5,490 bases of DNA from Jiangellaceae bacterium (GCA_030146385.1 JASLBX010000316.1:1-5490), one strand, 5' to 3'; shown: positions 1 through 5,490, numbered from the stretch's first letter. A program made the numbers and translations. Notes: generated by a model from the sequence alone, not told the origin.

Positions 1-170
1 TCATCAGCCTCCGCGGCTGCCTGCTCTTCGTCGCTGCCACCGCGGAGCAAGAGCGCCAGCCCGACACCGATCATCAGGATCAGGACTACAACACCGCCCA
101 AGATTGCGAAGATTGGGCGATGAGGAGGCTCCTCGACGTCGACCGTGGGTTGATCAGCCAGTAGCTTCAC
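1..170 (-). CDS. Small single-pass membrane protein, N-terminal part (3' end outside window)
   Basis: Reading the minus strand from a GTG at 170-168 gives 56 codons without a stop before the window edge, so the gene is partial. The start is supported by a strong ribosome binding site, AAGGAGG, four bases upstream. The visible protein has a short acidic N-terminus (residues 1-19, containing VDVEEPPHRP), one very hydrophobic segment (about residues 20-42, rich in Ile, Val, Leu and Gly) followed by Arg-Gly-Gly, and then an acidic, Ala-rich stretch (SDEEQAAAEAD). This indicates one transmembrane helix; the orientation is not certain. No family is recognised. It is transcribed divergently from the helicase-like gene, with about 139 bases between the two starts. 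The hydrophobic run, codon use and ribosome binding site make a real gene likely; its function is unknown. Confidence 0.65.
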   Translation of the reverse strand, partial: MKLLADQPTVDVEEPPHRPIFAILGGVVVLILMIGVGLALLLRGGSDEEQAAAEAD

Positions 171-192
171 GTGCCCTCCTTCGGCGACAGTC

Positions 193-221
193 ACTCTAGG
201 ACGTCACCCGTGCACAGCCAA
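193..221 (-). promoter_or_regulatory. Candidate sigma-70-type promoter for the minus-strand membrane protein gene
   Basis: On the minus strand TTGGCT (221-216) and TAGAGT (198-193) lie 17 bases apart. Each matches four of six bases of the vegetative -35 (TTGACA) and -10 (TATAAT) consensus, and the spacing is ideal. Transcription would begin near 186, giving a short leader that carries the AAGGAGG ribosome binding site before the GTG at 170. This is pattern matching in G+C-rich DNA with no experimental support. Confidence 0.35.
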
Positions 222-243
222 GTACTCTGACCTCGTCGCGCCT

Positions 244-299
244 CCCCGGATTGATCTCTCGGCCTGGTTAACCTCGGCGCGTGAGGCCGCAATCCGGGG
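244..299 (+). promoter_or_regulatory. Two-tier inverted repeat just upstream of the helicase-like gene
   Basis: CCCCGGATTG (244-253) is perfectly complementary to CAATCCGGGG (290-299), and inside it CGGCCT (260-265) is complementary to AGGCCG (284-289). The two stems are contiguous on the 3' side, with a six-base bulge on the 5' side. The apical loop begins with the palindrome GGTTAACC (266-273). The outer 3' arm includes most of the G-rich GGGGGA (296-301), which is the only ribosome binding site candidate for the ATG at 310. If transcribed from upstream of 244, the RNA could mask that site; alternatively, as DNA it could be an operator. No clear -35/-10 pair for the plus-strand gene was found nearby. 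Confidence 0.45.
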
Positions 300-309
300 G
301 ACGAGCGCG

Positions 310-3300
310 ATGACGACGGTACACGAAACCGCTGCCGCGCAGCCGGCGGCGGGCGCAACCGAGCCCGTGGGGCGTGCAGAACTGGTCGCCGACGCCGCGG
401 CGCGCTGGGCGGACGAGCTCCGTGCGCTCGGCGGACGGGATCCTCTGCTGTATTTCCGGGACCTCAAGGTCGGCACGCTGGATCTAGCCGCGGCCGACCC
501 CGAGACCCGGAAGAAGCTACTCGCCGGCGAGCCCGCGACGGTGTCGCGCCTGTTCCCGCACGAGCCGCTCCGAACCTCGGCGCTGCGGTCGGCCCGCGCC
601 ATCCGCGACAAGGCACGCGAGCTGGCCGAAGAGCGCGGCATTGATACCGCGATGCTGGCCATCGGCATCGCGACCTGGGCCAACCCGTTCGCCGCACACA
701 GGCCGACGGCGCCGGTACTGCTGCGTTCTGCGTCCGTGATCGCACGCGACCCGGCGGAGACCGACTTCATCATCGAGGTCTCACCCGAGGCGGACCTCAA
801 CCCGGTACTGCTGCACGCCCTCGACACTCAGCTTGGTCTTCGGTTCGGGCTCGATGCGCTCCGCGACCGCACCGGACAGCTCCGGTATCCGCGGGTGGTG
901 GAGCGGCTGCGCGAGTTCGCGCCCGCTCACGTGGTCGACGGCTTCTCAATCTCGCACCGCGCGGTACTTGGGACGTTCACCATCGAGCCCGGCGCTGCCG
1001 CCGCCGACCTCAAAGCGATGGCGCCTGAACTCGAGGGACATGACGTCGTCGCCGCCCTGGCAGGGGACGAACAGGCCGCACGGACGGTACGGGACGCCGC
1101 ATCCGAAGGGGCCGGAGACCGGCCGCTGCACCTGGTTCTGGACGCCGACGCCGCGCAGGCTGACGTGGTCGCCGCCGTGGCGGCCGGGCGAACCGTGCGA
1201 GTGGACGCACCGCCAGGCACCGGACGCACCCAGACGATCGTCAACCTGGTCGGCGAGCTGGTCGCAAGCGGCCAGCGGGTGCTCGTGGTGGGGTCTAAGC
1301 GGGCGAGCCTCGCCAGCGTGCTGGACCGCTTGACCAGCGCGGGGCTGGATGAAGTCGCGCTTGACCTGTCGTCCGTCCGATCGGCGGCCACGGCCGTCAG
1401 CACCGTGATCGAGACGGCGCAGCGGCTGGCGACATCCGCCGGCGACGGGACGGACGACACCGCCCAGGCCGATCCGGCGCCATCGAGGCCAGCGCACCAG
1501 CCGGACGGCAGCGCACTCCGCCGCTACCTGGACGCCCTGCACGTCGGCCGTGACCCCTGGGATTGCACCGCGTACGAGCTGATGGCCGCCGTCGCGGCGG
1601 CGGAGCCGGAGGCGCGAACGTCAGCGCGCGTTTCGAGCGACGCGCTGGCCCGCTACGGGGTCGGCACCCGTGAAGCGTTGCGGGTCAAGCTGCGAACCTA
1701 CGCCGAGCTGGGCGGGCTCGCGGGGACGGCCGAGACCACGCCGTGGAGCGGGGCGACCGTGCCGTCCGTCGAGGCCGCGGAGCGCATCCGCACGGCCCTC
1801 GACGAGCTACGGACGGATGCCTTGCCTGACGTTCGCAATGCCGCAACCCGGGCGTGCGTCGAGGTTGGCCTCCACGCGCCGGATAGTCCGGCCGATGCCT
1901 TGGCGGCCGTCGACCTACTCACGTCGGTGGGCGGAACTCTGGAGCAGTTTCATCCGGACATCTGGACGGCGCCGCTTGACGACTTCGTAGCCGCGACCGG
2001 CGACCGCAAGGAACGGGCGGAAACCTCCCGGCGGATCGGCCTGATCACGCGGCGACGGATCCGGCTGCAGATCCAGGACCTGCAGGCGAATCCAGCCGAG
2101 CGGCACGCCCGCGCCGACGTCCACGCCCGGCTTGTCGCAGCTCAGGAGCAGCTCGAGGGCTGGCGCGAACGGGCCCGAGACTCGCGGCTTCCGCGTACTG
2201 GACCACACCTTCCGGCCGCTGTCGAGGCGGCTGCGGCCGCGCGTGCCCGGTTGCACACGCTGGCTCAAGCGCACCCAGACCTTGCCGGCCTCGCGGAGTT
2301 GCCGTTCAACAAGCTGGCCGGTCGGCTGGCGGAGCTGTCCGGCGCCGGTGACGTCCTGATGGCGCTGCCGAGGCTGGCCGAGCTCCGGGCCGACTTGGAG
2401 GAGGCCGGCCTCGGCGACCTGCTGGCCAAGCTCACCCGCCGCGAGGCCGGACCCGATCAGGCCGAGGCCGCGTTCGCCTACTGCTGGCAGTCGTCCGTCC
2501 TGGACCATGTGCTCGCCGCCGATCCGGTGCTCGCCGGGTTCAAGCGGGAGGAGCACGAGCAACGTCTGGCGGCACAGCGTGAATCGGCCCGGGCCCGCAT
2601 CAAATCTGCCGCCGGGCCGGTCCTGGCCGGCCGCGCCACCCGCTTCAGCCAGATCGCCGGCGAGCACGAGGGCCAGGCGACGGTCGTCCTCGAGTCAGCC
2701 CGTACCGGCACGGCACCCCACAGCCTGCGCGAACTGGTCGCGGCCGCACCCGACATCACGCTGGCGGCCAGGCCGTGCTGGGTCATGCCGCCCCTGGCCG
2801 TCAGCGCACTGCTGCCGAAGCAGCGCCTCTTCGATGTCGTGATCATCGAAGACGCGGGCCAGGTTGCTCCCGCTGAGGCGGTGCCCGCGATCGCTCGCGC
2901 CCAGCGCGTGGTGCTGATCGGCGACCGGGAGCAGCTGACGCTGCCTGGCTTCACCACGGTGGTCGAGCCGCTCGCCGAGTCGGACGATCATCAAGCGTCG
3001 TACGAGCCGTTCCATGACACCACCGAGCATCCGGCGTCGATCTACGGGGCCCTTTCCGGTGCGCTGGCTCGATTGCCGTTGCTGACCGAATACCGGATCC
3101 GCGACGACCGGCTGGCCGCTTTCGCCAGCCACAGCAGCTACGGCGACCGCCTCGCTGTGATCCCTTCCGCAGACATTCCGCGGCTCCGCCACGAACTCGT
3201 GACCGCGGACGACGACGCCGGTGTGGACAGTTCCGAGGCCGAGGTGCGCCGTGTCATGGAGATGATCTTCGAGCATGCGCGTGCTCGGCCGCACGAGAGC

Positions 3301-4482
3301 CTCGGCGTGATCACCCTGAGCCGGCCGCACGCCGCGCGAGTCGATGCCGCCTTGCGGGCTGCGCTCATCAGGGCACCTGACGTCGCGCCCTTCCTTCGCG
3401 AAGACCGTGAGGAAGCCTTCTTCATCAAGGACGTCGACCGCGTTGGCGGCGATGTCCGCGACGCGATCATCATCACGCTGGGATACGGCCGTTCGGTTGA
3501 CGGCCGTGTGCTGTACCGGTTCGGCGCCCTCGACCGGCCGGGAGGCGACCGGAGGCTCGCAGCCGCCATCACGCGATCGCGAGAGCGCACTACGGTCGTC
3601 GCGTCGTTCGGCGCTGACGATCTCAGTCCGCGCCGGCTGACGACGGACGGTGGCCGAGCGCTGAGAGACTTCCTGGCCCACGCCGAGAATCCGGCCCCGA
3701 TGCCGAGCTCGGGCGACGGTGACCTGCTCGCCCACATGGTCGCCGGCCGGTTGCGGGCAGCGGGCGCATCGGTCGTCGTGGGGTACGGCAGCGGCCCGGG
3801 CCGGCTCGAGGTCGCGGTGCGGCATCCGCTCCGGCGTGATCGGTTCGTGCTGGTCGTCGAGACCGATGGCCCGGCCTACGCGTCGATGTCGGGTTCGCGG
3901 CAGCGCGGCGGGACCCGCGCCGACGTGCTCGCCCGGCGCGGATGGTCGGTGCATCGGGTCTGGTCGGCGGCCTGGGCGGCCGACCCGGACGGCGAGAACG
4001 CCCGTCTTGTCGATGTGTATGCCAAGGCCGTTGCCGATGCGGACGCCTACGACTGGGCGGTGGCCGCCGCGGAGGCGGACGTCGTGGCCGGCATGCCCGA
4101 AGACCGCCGGCAGGCAGATGGCAAGCGTGGCGCCAAGGAGGGGGACGCCAACCGTAAGGACGATGCGGCCGATTCCGGGTCGGCCGGGGACGGCGGAACT
4201 GCCTCCGATGAAAAGGCGGATCCCACAGCCTCCGACGAGAGCTTCGCGTACCGCGGGCCCAAGCCGGTGCTGGCTCTCCGGCGGCCGATCGGCGAACACA
4301 CCGGGCATGAACTGGCCGCGCTCGCCCGCTGGGTCGAGTCCGGTGGGCACAGCCGTGCCGAGGCCGACGTTGCGGCCGAGCTCGCCGACGAGCTCGAGGT
4401 GCTGCACCCGGGCCCGCGTGCTGACGACGTGCTCACTCACGCGGTCCGGGTCGCCCGCGCCGGAGCGCCGGAACTGGGCTGA
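310..4482 (+). CDS. DUF4011-type UPF1-like SF1 helicase/Vsr-like nuclease-fold protein with divergent catalytic motifs
   Basis: This 1,390-residue, probably cytoplasmic protein starts at the first plausible in-frame start codon. Domains in order: DUF4011-like N-terminus (about 24-220, with GGRDPLLYFRDLKVGTLDL at 41-59); Q-motif-like region with Gln283; Walker A region APPGTGRTQTI (300-310); motif Ia-like SKRASL (329-334); a long Arg/Ala/Leu-rich, probably helical insertion (about 440-770); motif II region FDVVIIEDAGQ (841-851); motif III GDREQL (871-876); YRIR (928-931); motif V region RVGGDVRDAI (1044-1053); motif VI ITRSRER (1087-1093). A Vsr/MTES_1575-like nuclease-fold domain follows (about 1138-1235: RLEVAV, VVETDG, GWSVHRVWS), then an acidic disordered linker (about 1261-1312) and a small helical C-terminal domain (about 1318-1382: LAALARWVES). 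Relatives translocate on nucleic acid using ATP and may cleave it. Here Walker A Lys is Arg306, Walker B Asp-Glu is Glu847-Asp848, motif V Gln and Glu are Gly1046 and Val1049, and the nuclease Asp is Glu1167. Fold assignment is firm; catalytic activity is doubtful. The physiological role is unknown; defence or repair is inference. Confidence 0.9.
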   Translation: MTTVHETAAAQPAAGATEPVGRAELVADAAARWADELRALGGRDPLLYFRDLKVGTLDLAAADPETRKKLLAGEPATVSRLFPHEPLRTSALRSARAIRDKARELAEERGIDTAMLAIGIATWANPFAAHRPTAPVLLRSASVIARDPAETDFIIEVSPEADLNPVLLHALDTQLGLRFGLDALRDRTGQLRYPRVVERLREFAPAHVVDGFSISHRAVLGTFTIEPGAAAADLKAMAPELEGHDVVAALAGDEQAARTVRDAASEGAGDRPLHLVLDADAAQADVVAAVAAGRTVRVDAPPGTGRTQTIVNLVGELVASGQRVLVVGSKRASLASVLDRLTSAGLDEVALDLSSVRSAATAVSTVIETAQRLATSAGDGTDDTAQADPAPSRPAHQPDGSALRRYLDALHVGRDPWDCTAYELMAAVAAAEPEARTSARVSSDALARYGVGTREALRVKLRTYAELGGLAGTAETTPWSGATVPSVEAAERIRTALDELRTDALPDVRNAATRACVEVGLHAPDSPADALAAVDLLTSVGGTLEQFHPDIWTAPLDDFVAATGDRKERAETSRRIGLITRRRIRLQIQDLQANPAERHARADVHARLVAAQEQLEGWRERARDSRLPRTGPHLPAAVEAAAAARARLHTLAQAHPDLAGLAELPFNKLAGRLAELSGAGDVLMALPRLAELRADLEEAGLGDLLAKLTRREAGPDQAEAAFAYCWQSSVLDHVLAADPVLAGFKREEHEQRLAAQRESARARIKSAAGPVLAGRATRFSQIAGEHEGQATVVLESARTGTAPHSLRELVAAAPDITLAARPCWVMPPLAVSALLPKQRLFDVVIIEDAGQVAPAEAVPAIARAQRVVLIGDREQLTLPGFTTVVEPLAESDDHQASYEPFHDTTEHPASIYGALSGALARLPLLTEYRIRDDRLAAFASHSSYGDRLAVIPSADIPRLRHELVTADDDAGVDSSEAEVRRVMEMIFEHARARPHESLGVITLSRPHAARVDAALRAALIRAPDVAPFLREDREEAFFIKDVDRVGGDVRDAIIITLGYGRSVDGRVLYRFGALDRPGGDRRLAAAITRSRERTTVVASFGADDLSPRRLTTDGGRALRDFLAHAENPAPMPSSGDGDLLAHMVAGRLRAAGASVVVGYGSGPGRLEVAVRHPLRRDRFVLVVETDGPAYASMSGSRQRGGTRADVLARRGWSVHRVWSAAWAADPDGENARLVDVYAKAVADADAYDWAVAAAEADVVAGMPEDRRQADGKRGAKEGDANRKDDAADSGSAGDGGTASDEKADPTASDESFAYRGPKPVLALRRPIGEHTGHELAALARWVESGGHSRAEADVAAELADELEVLHPGPRADDVLTHAVRVARAGAPELG

Positions 4483-4494
4483 AAACTCCGGCGC
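4457..4494 (+). terminator. GC-rich inverted repeat across the helicase-like stop codon; weak terminator candidate
   Basis: GCGCCGGAG (4457-4465) and CTCCGGCGC (4486-4494) are perfectly complementary over 9 bases with a 20-base loop that contains the TGA stop (4480-4482). No T-run follows, so this is not a classic intrinsic terminator. A U-less hairpin terminator or an mRNA 3' stabiliser is possible in actinobacteria, and chance in G+C-rich sequence is also possible. It lies between the helicase-like gene and the CBS gene, which seems to have its own start signal. Confidence 0.3.
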
Positions 4495-4513
4495 ACGCGT
4501 GTCGTTGCGGCGT

Positions 4514-4519
4514 TACGCT
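4514..4519 (+). promoter_or_regulatory. Candidate -10 element (TACGCT) for a leaderless CBS-protein transcript
   Basis: TACGCT fits the actinobacterial -10 pattern TANNNT and ends 7 bases before the GTG at 4527, so the expected transcription start falls on or next to the first base of the start codon. No Shine-Dalgarno sequence precedes that GTG. The two observations together suggest a leaderless mRNA. No convincing -35 box was seen, which is common for such promoters. Confidence 0.45.
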
Positions 4520-4526
4520 GGCTGCT

Positions 4527-4988
4527 GTGCGTGTCGATGAAATCATGACCTACCAGCCGGCCGTCACCGACTCCACCGACGTCCCGCTGGCACGGGTGGC
4601 GGAGCTGATGTGGCGGCAGCAGACCGGCTCAGTGGTGATGGTCGAAGGCCAGCGGATCGCAGGCATCATCACCGAGCGCGATGTCCTCCGGGAGGTCGCC
4701 GCGGGCAAGGACGCAGCCAGCGTCCTGGTCAGCGAGGTGATGACGACCGACGTCATCACCACGTCGCCGGACACGTCGGTGCGCGACGCCGCTCGCACCA
4801 TGGCGCAGCACTGGATCCGCCACTTGCCGGTGGTCGAGGGCGGGCGGCTGGTCGGAATGATCAGCCAGCGTGACATCACCGGCGTTTTCGCCGCGATGGT
4901 GCACGTCACCGGAGAGCCGGCCATCGACACCGACTCCCTTGTCCGCGACCGGCGGTTGGCCCGGATCGAGATCGGAGACCTGGACTAG
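4527..4988 (+). CDS. Two-CBS-domain protein
   Basis: This 153-residue protein consists almost entirely of a tandem pair of CBS domains (a Bateman module). CBS1 spans about residues 3-60, opening with VDEIMT and ending in the ligand-loop motif GIITERD (46-52). CBS2 spans about 69-122, opening with SEVMTTDVITTS and ending in GMISQRD (110-116). The G-h-h-(T/S)-x-x-D signature in both repeats is the usual ribose/phosphate contact of adenine-nucleotide-binding CBS domains, so sensing of AMP, ATP or a similar ligand is plausible; the ligand cannot be read from sequence. No catalytic or membrane domain is attached, so it probably acts as a stand-alone cytoplasmic sensor. The C-terminal tail (123-153) is short and charged. 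The GTG start is chosen because the first CBS strand begins immediately and because of the leaderless -10 context; an ATG at 4545 would remove the opening of CBS1. The stop overlaps the next gene by one base. Confidence 0.88.
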   Translation: MRVDEIMTYQPAVTDSTDVPLARVAELMWRQQTGSVVMVEGQRIAGIITERDVLREVAAGKDAASVLVSEVMTTDVITTSPDTSVRDAARTMAQHWIRHLPVVEGGRLVGMISQRDITGVFAAMVHVTGEPAIDTDSLVRDRRLARIEIGDLD

Positions 4989-5125
4989 TGACTAGCGGCT
5001 GGGACGACGAGTTCGTCGTACTACCCGACACCACCAGCGACGAGGACGACCTCGGCTGGGGCGACGACCGCGACGACGCGGCCGATCGCCGACTACTGGA
5101 AGAGCGGCCCCCGCACTGGGAGTGA
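4988..5125 (+). CDS. Small acidic protein of 45 residues with Arg-Pro-Pro-His-Trp tail
   Basis: The GTG at 4988 shares its G with the TAG stop of the CBS gene (TAGTG), and a GGAG at 4974-4977 sits ten bases upstream, inside the CBS gene. This is a normal arrangement for translational coupling. The product is very acidic: about a third of its residues are Asp or Glu, clustered at 17-21 and 26-30. It has three Trp (5, 24, 44) and ends LLEERPPHWE. A short acidic body with a conserved-looking helical end and a Pro-Pro-His-Trp tail resembles small uncharacterised actinobacterial proteins, but I cannot name a family. It has no signal peptide, membrane segment or metal-binding Cys cluster. A role as a partner of the CBS protein is inferred only from the overlap. 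The acidic composition, coupling and G/C-rich third positions favour a real gene despite its size. Confidence 0.65.
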   Translation: MTSGWDDEFVVLPDTTSDEDDLGWGDDRDDAADRRLLEERPPHWE

Positions 5126-5140
5126 GCTCGAGGCCTCGGC

Positions 5141-5217
5141 TAGGGCTTGTTACGTAAGTCGTTGAAGCCGGTGGTCGATGACTGCAATGTGTATGGTCGC
5201 GGCGTAGCGGACGGAGA
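5141..5217 (-). mobile_element. Remnant end of an IS5-type insertion sequence
   Basis: The segment begins with AGGGCTTGTTACGTAAGT (5142-5159), which resembles the inward-reading terminal repeat of IS5-superfamily elements. It lies at a CTAG (5140-5143), the kind of target that IS5 relatives favour. Directly inside it, the minus strand encodes what looks like a transposase C-terminus. The resemblance stops near 5213-5218, where the neighbouring reductase-like gene ends, so only about 75 bases of one end remain. No second end or complete target duplication is visible. The assignment rests on remembered family features, not on a database match. Confidence 0.45.
5150..5217 (-). pseudogene. C-terminal fragment of an IS5-family transposase
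   Basis: In the minus-strand frame ending at the TAA at 5152-5150, the codons read VRYAATIHIAVIDHRLQRLT before the stop. This resembles the end of IS5-family DDE transposases, in which an Arg-Tyr followed by a small hydrophobic helix (typically VRY-A-T-h-x-h-A-A-I) lies C-terminal to the catalytic Glu. Everything upstream, including the DDE residues, is missing: on the other side of about 5218 the sequence belongs to the reductase-like gene in a different frame. No function is possible. The match is short, so a chance resemblance is not excluded. Confidence 0.45.
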
Positions 5218-5490
5218 TCACGCCGCGGTACTGGTCGTCGGCCTGGTGAATGTCACATGCGTGACTCCGCTGGGCGACGAGGTGGCCTCGACCTCGTAGT
5301 CCTTCTCGAGGCCCTCCAGTCCGTCCCAGAGCCGCACGCCCCGGCCGAGCAGGATCGGGACCACCACGATGTGCATGTGGTCGACGAGCCCGGCAGTGAC
5401 GAAGTCGCGAATCACGGTGGGGCCACCGCCGATGCGTACGTCCTTGCCGCCCGCGGCCTCGCGGGCCGTCTCGAGCGCCTCGGCAGGCGA
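5218..5490 (-). CDS. RibD_C/dihydrofolate-reductase-like family protein, C-terminal part (start outside window)
   Basis: The minus-strand frame is open from the window edge (5490) to TGA at 5220-5218, giving the last 90 residues. The frame continues upstream of the GTG at 5415, so that codon is internal. The sequence matches the C-terminal half of the RibD_C fold: the glycine-rich nucleotide-binding turn IGGGPTVIRDF (visible residues 20-30), then the hallmark GLVDHMHIVVVPILLGRGVRLWDG (34-57), and a final strand GVTHVTF. Family members use NADPH in riboflavin biosynthesis or as stand-alone dihydrofolate-reductase-like oxidoreductases. The stand-alone type, a small cytoplasmic enzyme of unknown substrate, fits best because the tail ends just after the last core strand. 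The final residues (PTTSTAA) abut a probable insertion-sequence remnant, so the native C-terminus may have been changed slightly. The gene is convergent with the acidic-protein gene. Confidence 0.85.
   Translation of the reverse strand, partial: SPAEALETAREAAGGKDVRIGGGPTVIRDFVTAGLVDHMHIVVVPILLGRGVRLWDGLEGLEKDYEVEATSSPSGVTHVTFTRPTTSTAA

Noticed and set aside
251..274. TTGATC and TTAACC as a promoter for the helicase-like gene
   Set aside because: The spacer is only 11 bases, too short for a sigma-70-type promoter, and the second element overlaps the GGTTAACC palindrome.
1915..2667. Minus-strand open frame of 250 codons
   Set aside because: It is antisense to the helical insertion of the helicase-like protein, with no recognisable motif; a codon-composition shadow.
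3485..3507. ACGGCCGT repeated twice, able to form an 8-bp stem with a 7-base loop
   Set aside because: It lies within coding sequence (YGRSVDGR, between motifs V and VI), where the protein pattern explains it; a chance hairpin is more likely.
2695..4440. Long open frame of 581 codons on the minus strand
   Set aside because: It lies fully antisense to the helicase-like gene and is a by-product of high G+C content. The plus-strand frame has clear helicase and nuclease-fold motifs; the antisense product has no recognisable domain.
3719..4540. Plus-strand open frame of 273 codons in another frame at the end of the helicase-like gene
   Set aside because: Its product is Arg/Pro/Ser-rich, as expected from out-of-frame G+C-rich DNA, and the overlapped frame encodes a recognisable nuclease-fold domain. 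It is not evidence of a frameshift.
310..5125. A multi-gene defence operon made of the helicase-like, CBS and acidic-protein genes
   Set aside because: Besides same-strand adjacency there is no coupling between the first gene and the pair: they are separated by 44 bases with a hairpin and a separate promoter-like element, and no other defence gene is seen.
5129..5138. Perfect palindrome CGAGGCCTCG after the acidic-protein gene
   Set aside because: A 10-base palindrome without a loop cannot form a useful terminator hairpin, no T-run follows, and such palindromes are common at this G+C content.

Overview
The window looks like chromosomal DNA from a high-GC actinobacterium. It is strongly G+C-rich by eye, third codon positions are nearly all G or C, GTG starts are common, and one gene appears to have a leaderless -10/start-codon arrangement typical of that phylum. 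I cannot name a genus.

Layout: (1) The left edge (1-170, minus strand) is the N-terminal part of a small single-pass membrane protein. It diverges from (2) a 1,390-residue protein (310-4482, plus) that takes up most of the window. Its architecture is an N-terminal DUF4011-type domain, a UPF1-like superfamily 1 helicase/ATPase core split by a long helical insertion, a Vsr/MTES_1575-like nuclease-fold domain, an acidic disordered linker and a small C-terminal helical domain. (3) A two-CBS-domain protein (4527-4988, plus) follows. (4) A 45-residue acidic protein (4988-5125, plus) overlaps the CBS gene by one base. (5) A short stretch (5141-5217) resembles one end of an IS5-type insertion sequence, with the last codons of its transposase. 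(6) At the right edge (5218-5490, minus) is the C-terminal part of a RibD_C/dihydrofolate-reductase-like protein.

The most notable point is that the large helicase-like protein keeps its overall fold signature but departs from consensus at nearly every catalytic motif. The Walker A Lys is Arg, the Walker B Asp-Glu is swapped to Glu-Asp, the motif V Gln and Glu are gone, and the nuclease Asp and the residue after the ExDG-Tyr are changed. The reading frame is intact and codon use is normal, so this looks like a maintained but divergent, possibly non-catalytic, relative of DUF4011 helicase-nucleases rather than a decaying gene. Some DUF4011-helicase-Vsr proteins are candidate anti-phage defence factors. 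No other defence gene is visible here, so a defence role is only a possibility.

The CBS and acidic-protein genes look translationally coupled and probably have their own promoter. No functional link between them and the helicase-like gene can be read from the sequence beyond adjacency and shared strand. No tRNA, rRNA or CRISPR array was found.
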